From positions 1-51,829 of the forward strand of contig DBLQ01000046.1 of NCBI GenBank assembly GCA_002297505.1: a stretch of DNA of 51,829 nucleotides, read 5' to 3'. The translations under genes and the position numbers were made by a program. The notes under the pieces were generated by a model. That model was given only the letters and a program-made list of their open reading frames with translations, was not told where the DNA came from and searched no databases. Each line of letters starts with the position of its first letter. Position 1 is the stretch's first letter. Of the stretch, positions 25,775 through 35,552 are shown one piece after another. The stretch comes from Flavobacteriales bacterium UBA720. GTDB lineage: Bacteria > Bacteroidota > Bacteroidia > Flavobacteriales > Weeksellaceae.

Positions 25775-27844
25775 TTAGTAACCAGGTAACTGTGTCAGAT
25801 TCGGGTTATCAATCAATGGGTGACCCGGAGAAGCAGCCGCAAACGGAAGCAACTCTGTTTTATTGGTTTGGAATCCGAAGAAAAGTCCGTCATCCGAAGA
25901 CTCCACCCAGCCCGGATATTTGTTGCCATTCTCTGCATATCCAAATGCTTTAGCATACATATTATTTCCCATTCCTAAAGTATTGAAACCTTCTTTGAAT
26001 CCGACTGCTTTTCTGGCATTACCGTTAAATGTACTGGTATACGCTTCGAACATCTGTGTAGGATACCATTTATCTTCTGTGGAAGTTGGCTGTCCGTGGG
26101 CTGCTACAATTGCTCTTAATGCTGTTTGATAAGCTGCGTAATCTGCTTCATTGGTAGGAACATTTTTAATCGTTGTAATCTCAGTTGGATCAGTGATGTC
26201 AATATATGGTAATGCTAAAAACGGATCGCCATAAGTCTGGGAATTTTTATGGAATTTGTAGAGCCTGTACGTGGCGAGATTGGCATATTTACCTACTCTT
26301 CTGGTCAGGTCTTTCATATCTTGTCTGGTCGCTTCTATCTCGGTGGTCAAGCTATTAGTTCGGATAAGGTCTGTACGAAGCATAAATTCTCCCGCAAACT
26401 CCCATTTTCTTTCCTGAACAATCGCTTTCAAAAAGTCGGCTTGTCCGGATGGCAATGGTAACGAACCAATGCCTGCTCTTGTTCTTACAGCCTGCAATGC
26501 AGCATTAGCCGCTGCTGTTGGGCCATTGTTAAGATAATTTTGAGTTTCTGCATACATCAAAAGAACATCTGCATATCTCAACAAAGGAATATTAAGGTTT
26601 CTATCTGCCGCTGCCTGTGGCTCTACACACCAGGATAACCTGAATTTGCCCGGCATAATTGCAGAATAGGTGGTTCCGACATCTACAAAAGTATCGCCTG
26701 CCTCACCTTTATTTAAAAAATATACACTGTAAGAGGTACAAGTTACATCTCTACGAGTGTCATTTGGATTGAATGAAAGATAATAAGACGGCAATATCAT
26801 TTGCTGAGAAGAACGGGATCCGAAAACACCGTTCCTGTAGCCGGGATGTGCATAAACCTGAAATGCCGAGTTGGTATTCTGTCCTAGTGATGCAATCTGC
26901 CAAATCATTTCAGAATTGACTGCGCCAAAATTTCTACGGTCAAAATTGAACCATAATGCCTCGAAACCACTTTTTCCGCCTTGGCTCTGCACAAGACTTT
27001 TTGATCCTCCGTTAATCACCGCTGCACAAGCGGCGTCTGCAATCTGATACAATTCTCTGACTCTTGCATTGTCAGAACGACGGGAAACTACTCCCGGATT
27101 GGATGTATTCAGCTCCCAGCGCAATGAGTAACCTGCTGCATAGAGCGCAACTTTGGCCAATAAGGAATTCACCCCTTCCTTAGATAGACGTTCTGTAGTT
27201 CCGAAACCACTTGCTGCCAATGTCGGAACCGCTTTTGAAGCTTCCTGCAGATCTCCTACAATCCTGTCATAAATAACATCTCTGGAGGCTCGTTTTGGAT
27301 AAAAGGTATTTTCATCGTTTGGATCCAGTGTTTCCAATGGTTCAAATACAGCCGGGACATCACCATAAATACTGATCAGATTGTGATAGCAGTACGCTCG
27401 GATAGACTTTGCCTCGCCAATCAAGGCATCACGTTTTTCACTAGCAGGCATTTTACTTAACTGATAAACGGCAATATTCGTACGCTCAATAACGGCATAC
27501 ATCGCAGAGTAAATACCAGTAACTGTAAAAGGTTTATAGGCATCGTAATTATAATTTCCAACATTGTATTTGGAATTATTGAGTGCTTCAATCGAGTGGT
27601 TGACCGTATCTCCAGCTCCCAACTGATAGAACATCTCTGTAGGAACTATCCCTCTGTAACAACCAAGTACAAACATCTCGGCGGTTTGGAGGTTTTGGAA
27701 CACAACATCGGAATCGGTGGTATTATAGGCTGGCTGATCCAGGAAATCCTCGTTACAGGAGTTAGTGGCCAAAACGGCTATAACCATGGATGACATGATG
27801 AATGCCTTTTTTATAAATCTATGTTGAATAAATATCGTTTTCAT
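25775..27844 (-). CDS. susD: SusD/RagB-family glycan-binding surface lipoprotein
   Basis: A 689-residue SusD-like protein. The lipobox ends at Cys30 (ATNSC) and is followed by NEDFLD, typical of SusD and of the acidic surface-export signal. Other family marks are NLQTAEMFVLGCYRG, TPR-like helices around EAKSIRAYCYHNLISIYGDVP, RYADVLLMYAETQNYL, ALQAVRTRAGI, and ERKWEFAGEFMLRTDLIR. It caps the SusC barrel and captures oligosaccharide at the cell surface. It starts 19 bp after susC on the same strand. The genes around it point to rhamnogalacturonan or pectin fragments, but specificity is not readable. It is longer than the common 500-600 residues of the family. Confidence 0.93.
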   Translation of the reverse strand: MKTIFIQHRFIKKAFIMSSMVIAVLATNSCNEDFLDQPAYNTTDSDVVFQNLQTAEMFVLGCYRGIVPTEMFYQLGAGDTVNHSIEALNNSKYNVGNYNYDAYKPFTVTGIYSAMYAVIERTNIAVYQLSKMPASEKRDALIGEAKSIRAYCYHNLISIYGDVPAVFEPLETLDPNDENTFYPKRASRDVIYDRIVGDLQEASKAVPTLAASGFGTTERLSKEGVNSLLAKVALYAAGYSLRWELNTSNPGVVSRRSDNARVRELYQIADAACAAVINGGSKSLVQSQGGKSGFEALWFNFDRRNFGAVNSEMIWQIASLGQNTNSAFQVYAHPGYRNGVFGSRSSQQMILPSYYLSFNPNDTRRDVTCTSYSVYFLNKGEAGDTFVDVGTTYSAIMPGKFRLSWCVEPQAAADRNLNIPLLRYADVLLMYAETQNYLNNGPTAAANAALQAVRTRAGIGSLPLPSGQADFLKAIVQERKWEFAGEFMLRTDLIRTNSLTTEIEATRQDMKDLTRRVGKYANLATYRLYKFHKNSQTYGDPFLALPYIDITDPTEITTIKNVPTNEADYAAYQTALRAIVAAHGQPTSTEDKWYPTQMFEAYTSTFNGNARKAVGFKEGFNTLGMGNNMYAKAFGYAENGNKYPGWVESSDDGLFFGFQTNKTELLPFAAASPGHPLIDNPNLTQLPGY

Positions 27845-27863
27845 TTCAGATCAAATTAAAAAA

Positions 27864-30800
27864 TTAAAATGTTAAGTTAATTCCAAGAACATAACTTCTG
27901 GATCTTGGGTAAGTAGAACTGTCATAGCCCGGCGTCACCGCCACACCACTCGCGGCAGAAACCTCCGGATCGAAACCGGAATAACCTGTGATAGTCGCTA
28001 GATTATTGACGGTAACATAGACTCTCGCATTGGTCACCATAATTTCTCTCAGGAAATCTTTTGGCAATGAATATCCCAGTGTCAGCTGTGCAATTCTGAG
28101 GTAAGAACCATCCTCTACATAGTAAGAAGACGGATAAGTGATGGTCTGCGTATTAGTGTTACTCAAGCTCCAAAGTCTTGAATCTTCATTAGGGTTAAGC
28201 TGCTTCAATCGTTCAATATTCATGGTTTGCTGTCCTGTATTAGGATCAATCAAGCGGTAGAAATTAGTTCCAAATTCTGAAGGAACGTTCTGAAACAAAG
28301 CATAAGGACTCAGACTGTGTTTAGTGGCATTGTAAATATCCCCACCAACGCTGAATTTCATAAAGACGGCTAAATCAAAACCTTTGTAAGAAAAGTTATT
28401 GCTCATCCCACCGATGAAATCTGGCGTGGCATCACCAATCTTCACCATCTTTCTGGTAAACTGGTCGCCTGCTTCGTTATCTGCTGCAAACTTAATGTCT
28501 CCAGGCTTCGGCGTACCGGTTGCGGGTTTTACCACACCAGGTTTCAAGCCACCATAAGTTCCGTTAGCATTCTGGATAAAATCATCCGTAGTATAAACAC
28601 CCTGATAAACATAGCCATACATCTCACCAAGCTGCTCGCCTACTCTTGCATAATAAGTTACCGATCCCGCTCTGTTACTGCCCTGACTGAAAGTTCTGAA
28701 GTCTGCTCCTTTTTCCAGTGAAACTACTTTTGAACGGTTATGCCCAATGTTGAAGTCTGTGGACCAACGGAAGTTTTCTGATCTCCAGTTGATGGTGTTC
28801 AATGTAAATTCCACACCGCGGTTTCTCATACTACCGATATTCTGGTACTGTCTTGAATAACCTGTTGAGGTCGGAAGAACTGCCTGCAATAGCATATCGC
28901 TGACATTGTTGTTATACCATTCGGAGGTTAGCTTGATTCTGCTGTTGAACAACGCCAAGTCAACCCCCACGTTTGTAGATTTTAGCTCTTCCCATTTAAG
29001 ATAAGGATTTCCAAGATTTGAACTCGTGACATAAACCGGAGTTCCCGGCGTGTTGTTCATTGGATAATCTGTAATGGAATACGTCGTGAGAAATAAATTA
29101 TTCCCGATATCGTTATTTCCTGTGACACCATATTCCGCTCTGAATTTTAAATCATTAATGACATTATTGATTTTCGAATTCTGCCAGAAACTTTCCTGTG
29201 ATAGTCTCCAAGCCAGCGCGGCAGACGGGAAAAAGCCCCATTTATTATTCTGTCCGAACTTAGACGAGCCGTCTCTTCTTACGGTTGCTGTCAATAAATA
29301 CCGGTCATCATAGTTATATGTTACCCTTCCGAAATAAGACAATAGACTTGTACTGCTTCTGTCTGTTGATTTATCGGAAACCGTTGCGGTAGAAATATCA
29401 TCCAATCCGAAATTAGGAAAAGGAAACTTTATGAGTGACAGGTTATTGCTTTCTGACTGAGAATACACGAGCTCCTGACCGATTAACGCATTCAATTTAT
29501 GCTTGTCACCAAAGGTATTGTTGTAAGTTACAGTATTGGTAATTTGATAACCGTACGATTCACTATTTCCTATTTTTCCGTTAATTCCAGTTGTCGTTGG
29601 ATCCGTAAGATTGGCTCTGGAATTCTCGTTGGAGAATGAAGTAGATTTGACACTTCTCCAGTTGTATTGTCCCGCCGTTCTGAATGTAAAATTCTTCAGG
29701 AAATCAATTTCCAAACCGGTGTTGGCAACAAAATTACGGGTCCTTGCATTGGAAGTAGAAGCCTGAAGTTCAATGAACGGGTTTTCTGTGTCATAACTTG
29801 GTTCCAATGCTGTAAAATCGCCATAAGTCTGTGTATTGAAAAGCTCATCCAAAGTGAAACGTGTTCCGCCGGAAATGGGTTGAAGCAAAATCTTCTTCAT
29901 TCCGGAGTAGGCACCGCCACCATTAAGTGAATTGGAGTTGAAATTGGTATTAAAATCAACTCTCACGCCTTTATAAAGCTCAGAATTGATATTGACCCTC
30001 AACGAGTTTCTGGTTTCGCTGAAATTACTTAGCAAACCATCCTGTTTGTTATAATTGTAGCTGACGTAAGCCTGGGTTTTTTCCGTACCGACAGAAAAAT
30101 TAAAATTATGATTAGTGGTAAGACCAGATCCGCCGAGCATTTTCTTTTGCCAGTCCAATGTTGGTGCATTGGCATATCTCTGCCCAATCGTGTTATAAAC
30201 TCCGGTGTAAAATCCCGGAGAGTCAGGCGAAAGATTGTTATTAAAGTAACTACTCCACTGTGCAGTTCTCCCGGCGAGATTTGCCATCTCATAGTGATAC
30301 TTGACATAATCTTCCGCATTGGACATCATATCCAGCTTTTTGGATAGCGTATCGAATGAATTAAAATTGTTATAGTTGACGATGGCTTTCCCCTTTTTTC
30401 CGCTTTTTGTTTTGATCACGATAATCCCGTTGGAACCTCGTGCACCGTAAATGGCAATCGCCGAAGCGCCTTTTAGAACGTCGATACTTTCGATATCATT
30501 GGGATTGATAACATTGAGCGCGTTGTCCAGCTGGAAACCATCCACAATGTAAAGCGGTTCTGTTCCCTGAGTAATCGATGCACCACCACGTATGGTTACA
30601 TTGGCACCAGCACCGGGCGCACCACTTGCCGTCACAATGTTAAGACCTGCCGCTCTACCCTGTAAAGCCTGCAAGGCGTTCATCGCCGGCGTTGCTGCCA
30701 GTTCTTTTGCTGAAACAGACGAAACAGAACCTGTAAGATCCGATTTCTTTACCGTCCCATATCCTATCACGACAACTTCTTCAATCTGCTTTACGTCTTT

Positions 30801-30908
30801 TGCAACAGTATCGTTCACTGTGGTTTGCCCAAAGACCAAACCTGATGCAAAAAGAAATAAAGGCGCAATCAGTGGCTTGAGACCCTTATTTGAAATTTTC
30901 ATAGACAT
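27864..30908 (-). CDS. susC: SusC/RagA-family TonB-dependent receptor lacking the N-terminal extension domain
   Basis: A 1014-residue outer-membrane receptor. After the signal peptide (to about residue 27) the sequence goes almost at once into EEVVVIGYGTVKKSDLTGSVS, the start of the plug; the plug continues through LQGRAAGLNI, VTIRGGAS, PLYIVDGFQ, IESIDVLKGASAIAIYGARGSNG. The barrel ends in YVLGINLTF with the terminal Phe expected for outer-membrane insertion. The CarboxypepD_reg-like domain usually found before the plug is missing, so it is a minimal SusC. ATG 30902 is an equally good start. It imports the oligosaccharide bound by SusD in a TonB-dependent way and has its own GCAGGA-type promoter. 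Confidence 0.93.
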   Translation of the reverse strand: MSMKISNKGLKPLIAPLFLFASGLVFGQTTVNDTVAKDVKQIEEVVVIGYGTVKKSDLTGSVSSVSAKELAATPAMNALQALQGRAAGLNIVTASGAPGAGANVTIRGGASITQGTEPLYIVDGFQLDNALNVINPNDIESIDVLKGASAIAIYGARGSNGIIVIKTKSGKKGKAIVNYNNFNSFDTLSKKLDMMSNAEDYVKYHYEMANLAGRTAQWSSYFNNNLSPDSPGFYTGVYNTIGQRYANAPTLDWQKKMLGGSGLTTNHNFNFSVGTEKTQAYVSYNYNKQDGLLSNFSETRNSLRVNINSELYKGVRVDFNTNFNSNSLNGGGAYSGMKKILLQPISGGTRFTLDELFNTQTYGDFTALEPSYDTENPFIELQASTSNARTRNFVANTGLEIDFLKNFTFRTAGQYNWRSVKSTSFSNENSRANLTDPTTTGINGKIGNSESYGYQITNTVTYNNTFGDKHKLNALIGQELVYSQSESNNLSLIKFPFPNFGLDDISTATVSDKSTDRSSTSLLSYFGRVTYNYDDRYLLTATVRRDGSSKFGQNNKWGFFPSAALAWRLSQESFWQNSKINNVINDLKFRAEYGVTGNNDIGNNLFLTTYSITDYPMNNTPGTPVYVTSSNLGNPYLKWEELKSTNVGVDLALFNSRIKLTSEWYNNNVSDMLLQAVLPTSTGYSRQYQNIGSMRNRGVEFTLNTINWRSENFRWSTDFNIGHNRSKVVSLEKGADFRTFSQGSNRAGSVTYYARVGEQLGEMYGYVYQGVYTTDDFIQNANGTYGGLKPGVVKPATGTPKPGDIKFAADNEAGDQFTRKMVKIGDATPDFIGGMSNNFSYKGFDLAVFMKFSVGGDIYNATKHSLSPYALFQNVPSEFGTNFYRLIDPNTGQQTMNIERLKQLNPNEDSRLWSLSNTNTQTITYPSSYYVEDGSYLRIAQLTLGYSLPKDFLREIMVTNARVYVTVNNLATITGYSGFDPEVSAASGVAVTPGYDSSTYPRSRSYVLGINLTF

Positions 30909-30941
30909 ATGTTAATTTTTAGTAATATTAAATTAATACTG

Positions 30942-30987
30942 CCAAAGTACAGTGTTAGTAAAAGTTTGGCATCCTGCAATATCCTGC
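30942..30987 (-). promoter_or_regulatory. GCAGGA direct-repeat promoter of susC
   Basis: GCAGGATATTGCAGGA (30987-30972) is an exact direct repeat of GCAGGA at a 10-bp period. Exactly 22 bp follow, then TACTTTGG (30949-30942). This is the cleanest repeat of the seven sites. The rest of the 342-bp gap up to rhaT is AT-rich with no reading frame, apart from the rhaT terminator. Confidence 0.8.
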
Positions 30988-31158
30988 ATTATTAATTTAA
31001 TAATTTAATATAATTTTCAATATATCATTTAGCTAATAATTGATATGATTGAATATTTTTGATAATTATTCTAGTATATTTTAACAATATGAAATTAACA
31101 GTATTTTTATTATAAGAGAAATATATCGGATTATTTTTCTGAAATCTACATTAATTAT

Positions 31159-31189
31159 AAAAAAAGAACACTGACAAAAATCAGTGCTC
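31159..31189 (-). terminator. Rho-independent terminator after rhaT
   Basis: Read leftward, GAGCACTGA (31189-31181) pairs with TCAGTGTTC (31174-31166) around a 6-base loop, with one G-U pair, and seven T follow (31165-31159). It lies about 60 bp past the rhaT stop. Confidence 0.85.
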
Positions 31190-31250
31190 AAATTCACTCC
31201 AAACAGAAATGAATATGTATAAGAAAAAAATTAAGAATCGGAATTAAATA

Positions 31251-32339
31251 CTACCGCAGTGAATTCCCATATCCTACGATCAGAATCGAGATAAACATCA
31301 CAACCATCCCGATAACTATCGTAGAAATCGTTTTTTTGGAAACACCTTTCCATTCTTTAATGATAACGCCCCAAAGATTGGCTATTAAAATAATGAATGC
31401 CATATGAAGAATCCATGAACTTGGGCCGTTCCCTAATTTGCTTTCGCCCATTCCGTAGAAGAAAAACTGTAAAAACCACATGGTTCCCGCCAATGCACAA
31501 AAGATTATATTTTTTAAACGTGGTACATTTTTCTTGTTGTAATCGGTGTATGATTTATTTTTAAAAGCAAGATAAAGACAGCCTACAAGATTGGAAGCCA
31601 TACCGCCCCAAAGAACCACGACGTAGGTGACATTATTCTGAAACAAAAATTCGCCCTTTCCCGGATTTGCCAGTTTCCAGGCTTCATTGGCAACATTCGC
31701 CATTGGTTTTCCCGCTTCCAGTCCGAAGTTAAAACAGGCACTTAAAATCCCCGAAATAATAGCAACTGTAAGTCCTAAGCCGAATTTATATTCAGTTTTC
31801 ACAATAACTCCATGCGGATCCACAGATTCAGTCTGCAGTTCCCTGTCTTTCATCACACCTGCTTTTCCGCTGATAACGATTCCAATGATGCAAACTAAAA
31901 GTCCTAAAAGAACCATTTGTCCCCACTCGCTCGAAAACATAAGACCGATATTGTCTTTTCCTGCTGCCGGATTAAATTCATAATAAATTGAAGGCAAAAG
32001 CGAACCAATTACCATCGTTAATCCCAGCATAATGCTGCTTCCTAATGCAACCCCCAAATAACGTACGCCCAAACCATACATAAATCCGCCAATTCCCCAA
32101 AGCGCACCAAAGAGAAATGTAAGTCCCAGAATAGAGGAACTTTCATTCTGAATTATTTCCCAAAAATCAGGAATGGTAAGAAATGCTGCCAAAGGCGGAA
32201 TGATAATCCACGAAAATGTTCCTCCAATCAACCAGAATGTTTCCCATTGCCAACCTTTAACTTTTTTGTATGGCAAATAAAAGCTTCCAGATGAAAAGCC
32301 TCCTAAAAAATGAAAAATCACGCCTAATAATGCATTCAT
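31251..32339 (-). CDS. rhaT: L-rhamnose/proton symporter RhaT
   Basis: A 362-residue inner-membrane protein with about ten hydrophobic segments. It starts MNALLGVIFHFLGGFSSGSFYLPYKKVKGWQWE, and carries GALWGIGGFMYGLGVRYLGVALGSS and FFFYGMGESKLG, all typical of RhaT. It imports L-rhamnose with protons, which would capture rhamnose released in the periplasm by GH106. It has its own GCAGGA-type promoter 23 bp upstream and its own terminator, although transcripts from the upstream GH105 gene could also read in. Confidence 0.93.
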   Translation of the reverse strand: MNALLGVIFHFLGGFSSGSFYLPYKKVKGWQWETFWLIGGTFSWIIIPPLAAFLTIPDFWEIIQNESSSILGLTFLFGALWGIGGFMYGLGVRYLGVALGSSIMLGLTMVIGSLLPSIYYEFNPAAGKDNIGLMFSSEWGQMVLLGLLVCIIGIVISGKAGVMKDRELQTESVDPHGVIVKTEYKFGLGLTVAIISGILSACFNFGLEAGKPMANVANEAWKLANPGKGEFLFQNNVTYVVVLWGGMASNLVGCLYLAFKNKSYTDYNKKNVPRLKNIIFCALAGTMWFLQFFFYGMGESKLGNGPSSWILHMAFIILIANLWGVIIKEWKGVSKKTISTIVIGMVVMFISILIVGYGNSLR

Positions 32340-32361
32340 AATTATGATACTTGTTGAATTT

Positions 32362-32407
32362 GAAAATTAATAAGAGCGAATCGATTGCGCATCTTGCTCT
32401 GTCCTGT
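32362..32407 (-). promoter_or_regulatory. GCAGGA-type direct-repeat promoter of rhaT
   Basis: On the minus strand ACAGGACAGAGCAAGA (32407-32392), exactly 22 bp, then TAATTTTC (32369-32362). It lies wholly in the 87-bp gap between the GH105 stop and the rhaT ATG. Confidence 0.72.
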
Positions 32408-32426
32408 AGACATAATGAACAAATTT

Positions 32427-33584
32427 TTACTTCAATTTATAAACTTCACTTCCTGCCAATAAAAAACATCCCAATCCATAATCTTCAAAATCAGGCACTT
32501 TGTCCACCGCTAAAGGTTGTCCGTCTTTTGGTTCCTTTCCGGTTCCCTGAACCCAGCCTAAAAATCCGTTCGGCAGCACAGAATCTTTCACCATCGCATT
32601 CCAGGCTTTTACTAAAACCGGCAGATAAGTTTCTCGGCCGATTAAATTATTGTTGACGCCATACGCCATTCCATACACGAAAAGTGCTGTTCCCGTCGTT
32701 TCTTTTCCGCCAAAATTATTCGGATCGTGAAGACTCACATTCCAGAAGCCATCTTCTCTTTGGATTGGAAGCAAAGCGGCTAACAAATCCTTATAATCCT
32801 GCAGATATTCGCTGTAATGCGGATCGGTCTTCGGAGTATCCTGAAGTGTTTTCGCCAGAGCTGCCACTACCCAACCGTTTCCACGGCTCCAATAGCAATC
32901 TTCGCCATTCGGTTCTTTGTACGGTGGAAGAAAACTTTTGTCGCGCCACCAGATTTTGTCTGCCTGATTGTAAAGGCCGTTTCCACCTTCCTTATATTTC
33001 GTGTGGGCATACATTTCGTAATTTTTGTCGAAATATTTTTGCTCGCCTGTGATTCTGCCCAACTTTGTGAAGATCGGCATCGACATTTGCAGCGCGTCAA
33101 TCCACCACCAGTCATCCACTTTATTGGTCGCAATCATACTGTCCATCGCAGCTTTCACGTTTTTGATTCTTTCGGGATTTTTTCTTCCGTCGATTTCATA
33201 CAAATCAAGATAGGTCTGTCCACAAGCCTGGTGATCGGCGTTTCGGGTGTAGGTTCCACGCTGCAATTCCCAATTATGGTTGTTTGCCCAAGACATTGCG
33301 TAATCGTAGTATTCTTTTTTCTTGTCTATGGAATACAATGCCATTAAACCTTCATAATAAACCGCTCTCGTCCACAAATTACTTGGCCAGACTTTTTTCC
33401 CGACAATCTCTTTTTTCGTATCGGGCCACTTGTTCATAAAGTACTGATTGGCTCTTCTTGAAACTTCCAAAACCTCTTTTTTGTTTGGAATTTCAACTTG
33501 TGACGCTGTATTTTTTTGTGTCGAACAGGAAGTCAAACCTCCTATGATGAGTGCCAAAAAACCTGTTGTGAATAGCTTTTTCAT
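32427..33584 (-). CDS. Unsaturated rhamnogalacturonyl hydrolase, GH105 (lipoprotein)
   Basis: A 385-residue (alpha/alpha)6 enzyme. The lipobox ends at Cys20 (GLTSC), and no acidic run follows, which fits anchoring on the periplasmic side. Asp163 in WWWIDALQM is the likely catalytic aspartate, and YWSRGNGWV and RNADHQACGQTYLDLY are further GH105 marks. It acts on unsaturated ends made by the PL11 lyase encoded just upstream, with 47 bp between them. It is divergent from the GH105 at 5439 (its motif is WIDALQM rather than WLDGLYM), so the two may prefer different oligosaccharides. Confidence 0.9.
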   Translation of the reverse strand: MKKLFTTGFLALIIGGLTSCSTQKNTASQVEIPNKKEVLEVSRRANQYFMNKWPDTKKEIVGKKVWPSNLWTRAVYYEGLMALYSIDKKKEYYDYAMSWANNHNWELQRGTYTRNADHQACGQTYLDLYEIDGRKNPERIKNVKAAMDSMIATNKVDDWWWIDALQMSMPIFTKLGRITGEQKYFDKNYEMYAHTKYKEGGNGLYNQADKIWWRDKSFLPPYKEPNGEDCYWSRGNGWVVAALAKTLQDTPKTDPHYSEYLQDYKDLLAALLPIQREDGFWNVSLHDPNNFGGKETTGTALFVYGMAYGVNNNLIGRETYLPVLVKAWNAMVKDSVLPNGFLGWVQGTGKEPKDGQPLAVDKVPDFEDYGLGCFLLAGSEVYKLK

Positions 33585-33631
33585 TATATTGATTTTATTT
33601 TTATTTAAATTGAATTTCTAATTGCCGGGAA

Positions 33632-35509
33632 TTACTTTCTTTTTACAGAGTCAACATTTGGCTTTGGCAGTTCTTTGATTGTTTCATCCAAGTAATAATC
33701 TGTATGCGGCGGTTGATTATAGCCGACATTTTGCCAGACAATACTCAAACGATACTGCGGATTATGCATCAAAGTGTACAATCTGTGTTTCGTTGGAATG
33801 GTTGTAGAAAAAATTCTCAATTCCTGATTATCGGCTGTTCTGTAAATCACTTCCTCACGCCAGTCTCCAAATAAATCTGCCACCAAAGACGGATTTTTCT
33901 TTGTTCCGTTATTCGATTCGCATTGGAAATTTTTAGCATCAAACATCACATTTGATTTCTCTTTTTTCCAGTCCCATTTTGAAACAACCGTTCCATCTAA
34001 GATTTCGCTCAAAAAATCACCATCCCAATAAATTCCCATATTGGCAGGAGGATTCTTATCGCTAATTTTCTTTCCTTTTGAGCTGTAAACGCCTTTCAAC
34101 CCTGCGCCGGCTGCCCAGGATTCTGAACCTTCATAACGGGGATCAATATTTAATGACAAACCTCTTCCCGGACCTTGAAATTTACTGTCTTTGCTGTAGG
34201 TTAAAGATGGCAGTTTCCACAAAACCTTTCCTGTTTTTCCATCTCTGAAATGGGCTCCCGCATCATCAAACCTCTCCTGAATATCAAAAATTTCCAATCC
34301 CGGATTTGAAGGGTCCAAATCTCCAACGTGCAACGCATCACCGTGACCATAACCTGTGCTGTTCAATACTTTTCCGTCGTCATCAACCGTCATTGCCCCG
34401 AAAACAATTTCATCTTTTCCGTCATTATCAACATCGGCAATGCTCAGATTATGATTTCCCTGTCCGCGAAATTGTTTATTTTCTTCTGAACTTTCGGTAT
34501 CAAAAAGCCAGCGGAGACTGAGTTTTCTGTCTTTAAAATCCCAGGCTGCAATCGCTGTTCTGGTGTAATACCCTCTCGACATAATCACGCTCGGCATTTT
34601 TCCGTCGAGATAAGCAACTGCCCCCAAAAACCGGTCGATACGGTTTCCTTTGGCATCGCCCCAGGTTTCAGTCATTTCTTCGTTGGTCGGATTCAAACTT
34701 CCTGCAGATCTGGGAACCTGATAATTGACTGTGTTTATTTCTTCACCTGTTTCTCCATTAAAAACCGTTAGAAATTCCGGTCCGGAAAGAATCATTCCGT
34801 TTTCGTTGACGTAATTTTTGGTTGGATCTCCAATAAATTTTCCCTTTCCATCTTTGCTTCCGTCGGCGGTTTTCATCACGATTTCCGCTTTTCCGTCCTG
34901 GTCTAAATCGTAAACCAAAAACTGCGTATAATGCGCTCCTTCCCTGATGTTTTTGCCTAAATTAATTTCCCACAAAAACTGTCCGTTCAGTTTATAAGCC
35001 TGAATAATCGGCGGATCTGTTTCTCCTTTCTGACTGTTGTCGTGAGATCTTCCGGTTTGATGAAGAATGATTTCGTATTCGCCGTCGCCATCTAAATCCG
35101 CAATTGAAGCGTCATTCGGAGTGTAACCTTCAGGTGTTTTCAATGGAATTGAAAAATAAGGTTTTTGATTGGCTGTGTATTTTGCAAAATCTTGGTCAAC
35201 GTCCTGATGTTCCGTATTTGATTTTACGAAATAAGTGTAATTCTTCCCTTTGTCAGCGGTTTTATCTAAAAAATTGGTTTCGTTGAGTAACGGCTTTTCA
35301 TTCAGTTTTTTGGTCTGATTATTTTCTGTACGATACACATCGAAATGCGTATTCTGAGCTTCCGTTCCCAGCAAACGCCAACTCACAAAAACGCCTGATT
35401 CTGCAGGAATCGCAACGATTCCTCTTTTCAGATATTCCATTTGTCTTTGCGCAAAGAAAGTTTGCGAAAGAAATAAGGCGGATGTAATGAATATGTATTT
35501 AATTTTCAT
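33632..35509 (-). CDS. Rhamnogalacturonan lyase, PL11
   Basis: A 625-residue secreted beta-propeller lyase. The signal peptide ends near residue 20 (QTFFAQ). An N-terminal Fn3-like stretch (RGIVAIPAESGVFVSWRLLG) precedes a propeller with repeated calcium-binding motifs: DLDGDGEYEI, DLDQDGKAEI, DVDNDGKDEI. Further PL11 marks are REGAHYTQF, DWREEVIYR and HRLYTLMHNPQYR. It cleaves the rhamnose-galacturonate linkage of RG-I by beta-elimination. The longer frame (35551) adds a non-signal leader, so I use ATG 35509. It is followed by GH105, its natural partner. No T9SS tail is present. Confidence 0.93.
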   Translation of the reverse strand: MKIKYIFITSALFLSQTFFAQRQMEYLKRGIVAIPAESGVFVSWRLLGTEAQNTHFDVYRTENNQTKKLNEKPLLNETNFLDKTADKGKNYTYFVKSNTEHQDVDQDFAKYTANQKPYFSIPLKTPEGYTPNDASIADLDGDGEYEIILHQTGRSHDNSQKGETDPPIIQAYKLNGQFLWEINLGKNIREGAHYTQFLVYDLDQDGKAEIVMKTADGSKDGKGKFIGDPTKNYVNENGMILSGPEFLTVFNGETGEEINTVNYQVPRSAGSLNPTNEEMTETWGDAKGNRIDRFLGAVAYLDGKMPSVIMSRGYYTRTAIAAWDFKDRKLSLRWLFDTESSEENKQFRGQGNHNLSIADVDNDGKDEIVFGAMTVDDDGKVLNSTGYGHGDALHVGDLDPSNPGLEIFDIQERFDDAGAHFRDGKTGKVLWKLPSLTYSKDSKFQGPGRGLSLNIDPRYEGSESWAAGAGLKGVYSSKGKKISDKNPPANMGIYWDGDFLSEILDGTVVSKWDWKKEKSNVMFDAKNFQCESNNGTKKNPSLVADLFGDWREEVIYRTADNQELRIFSTTIPTKHRLYTLMHNPQYRLSIVWQNVGYNQPPHTDYYLDETIKELPKPNVDSVKRK

Positions 35510-35552
35510 AATGCACATTATTTCATTTTTTCTATAAAAAAGATGAAGCAAA

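Noticed and set aside
32780..32810. TGCAGGATTA on the minus strand inside the GH105 gene
   Set aside because: It encodes part of the protein, has no second half-site at 10 bp and no gene start downstream at the expected distance.
32817..33347. A 176-codon plus-strand frame opposite the second GH105 gene
   Set aside because: It is antisense to a well-supported enzyme and shows no signal peptide or domain.
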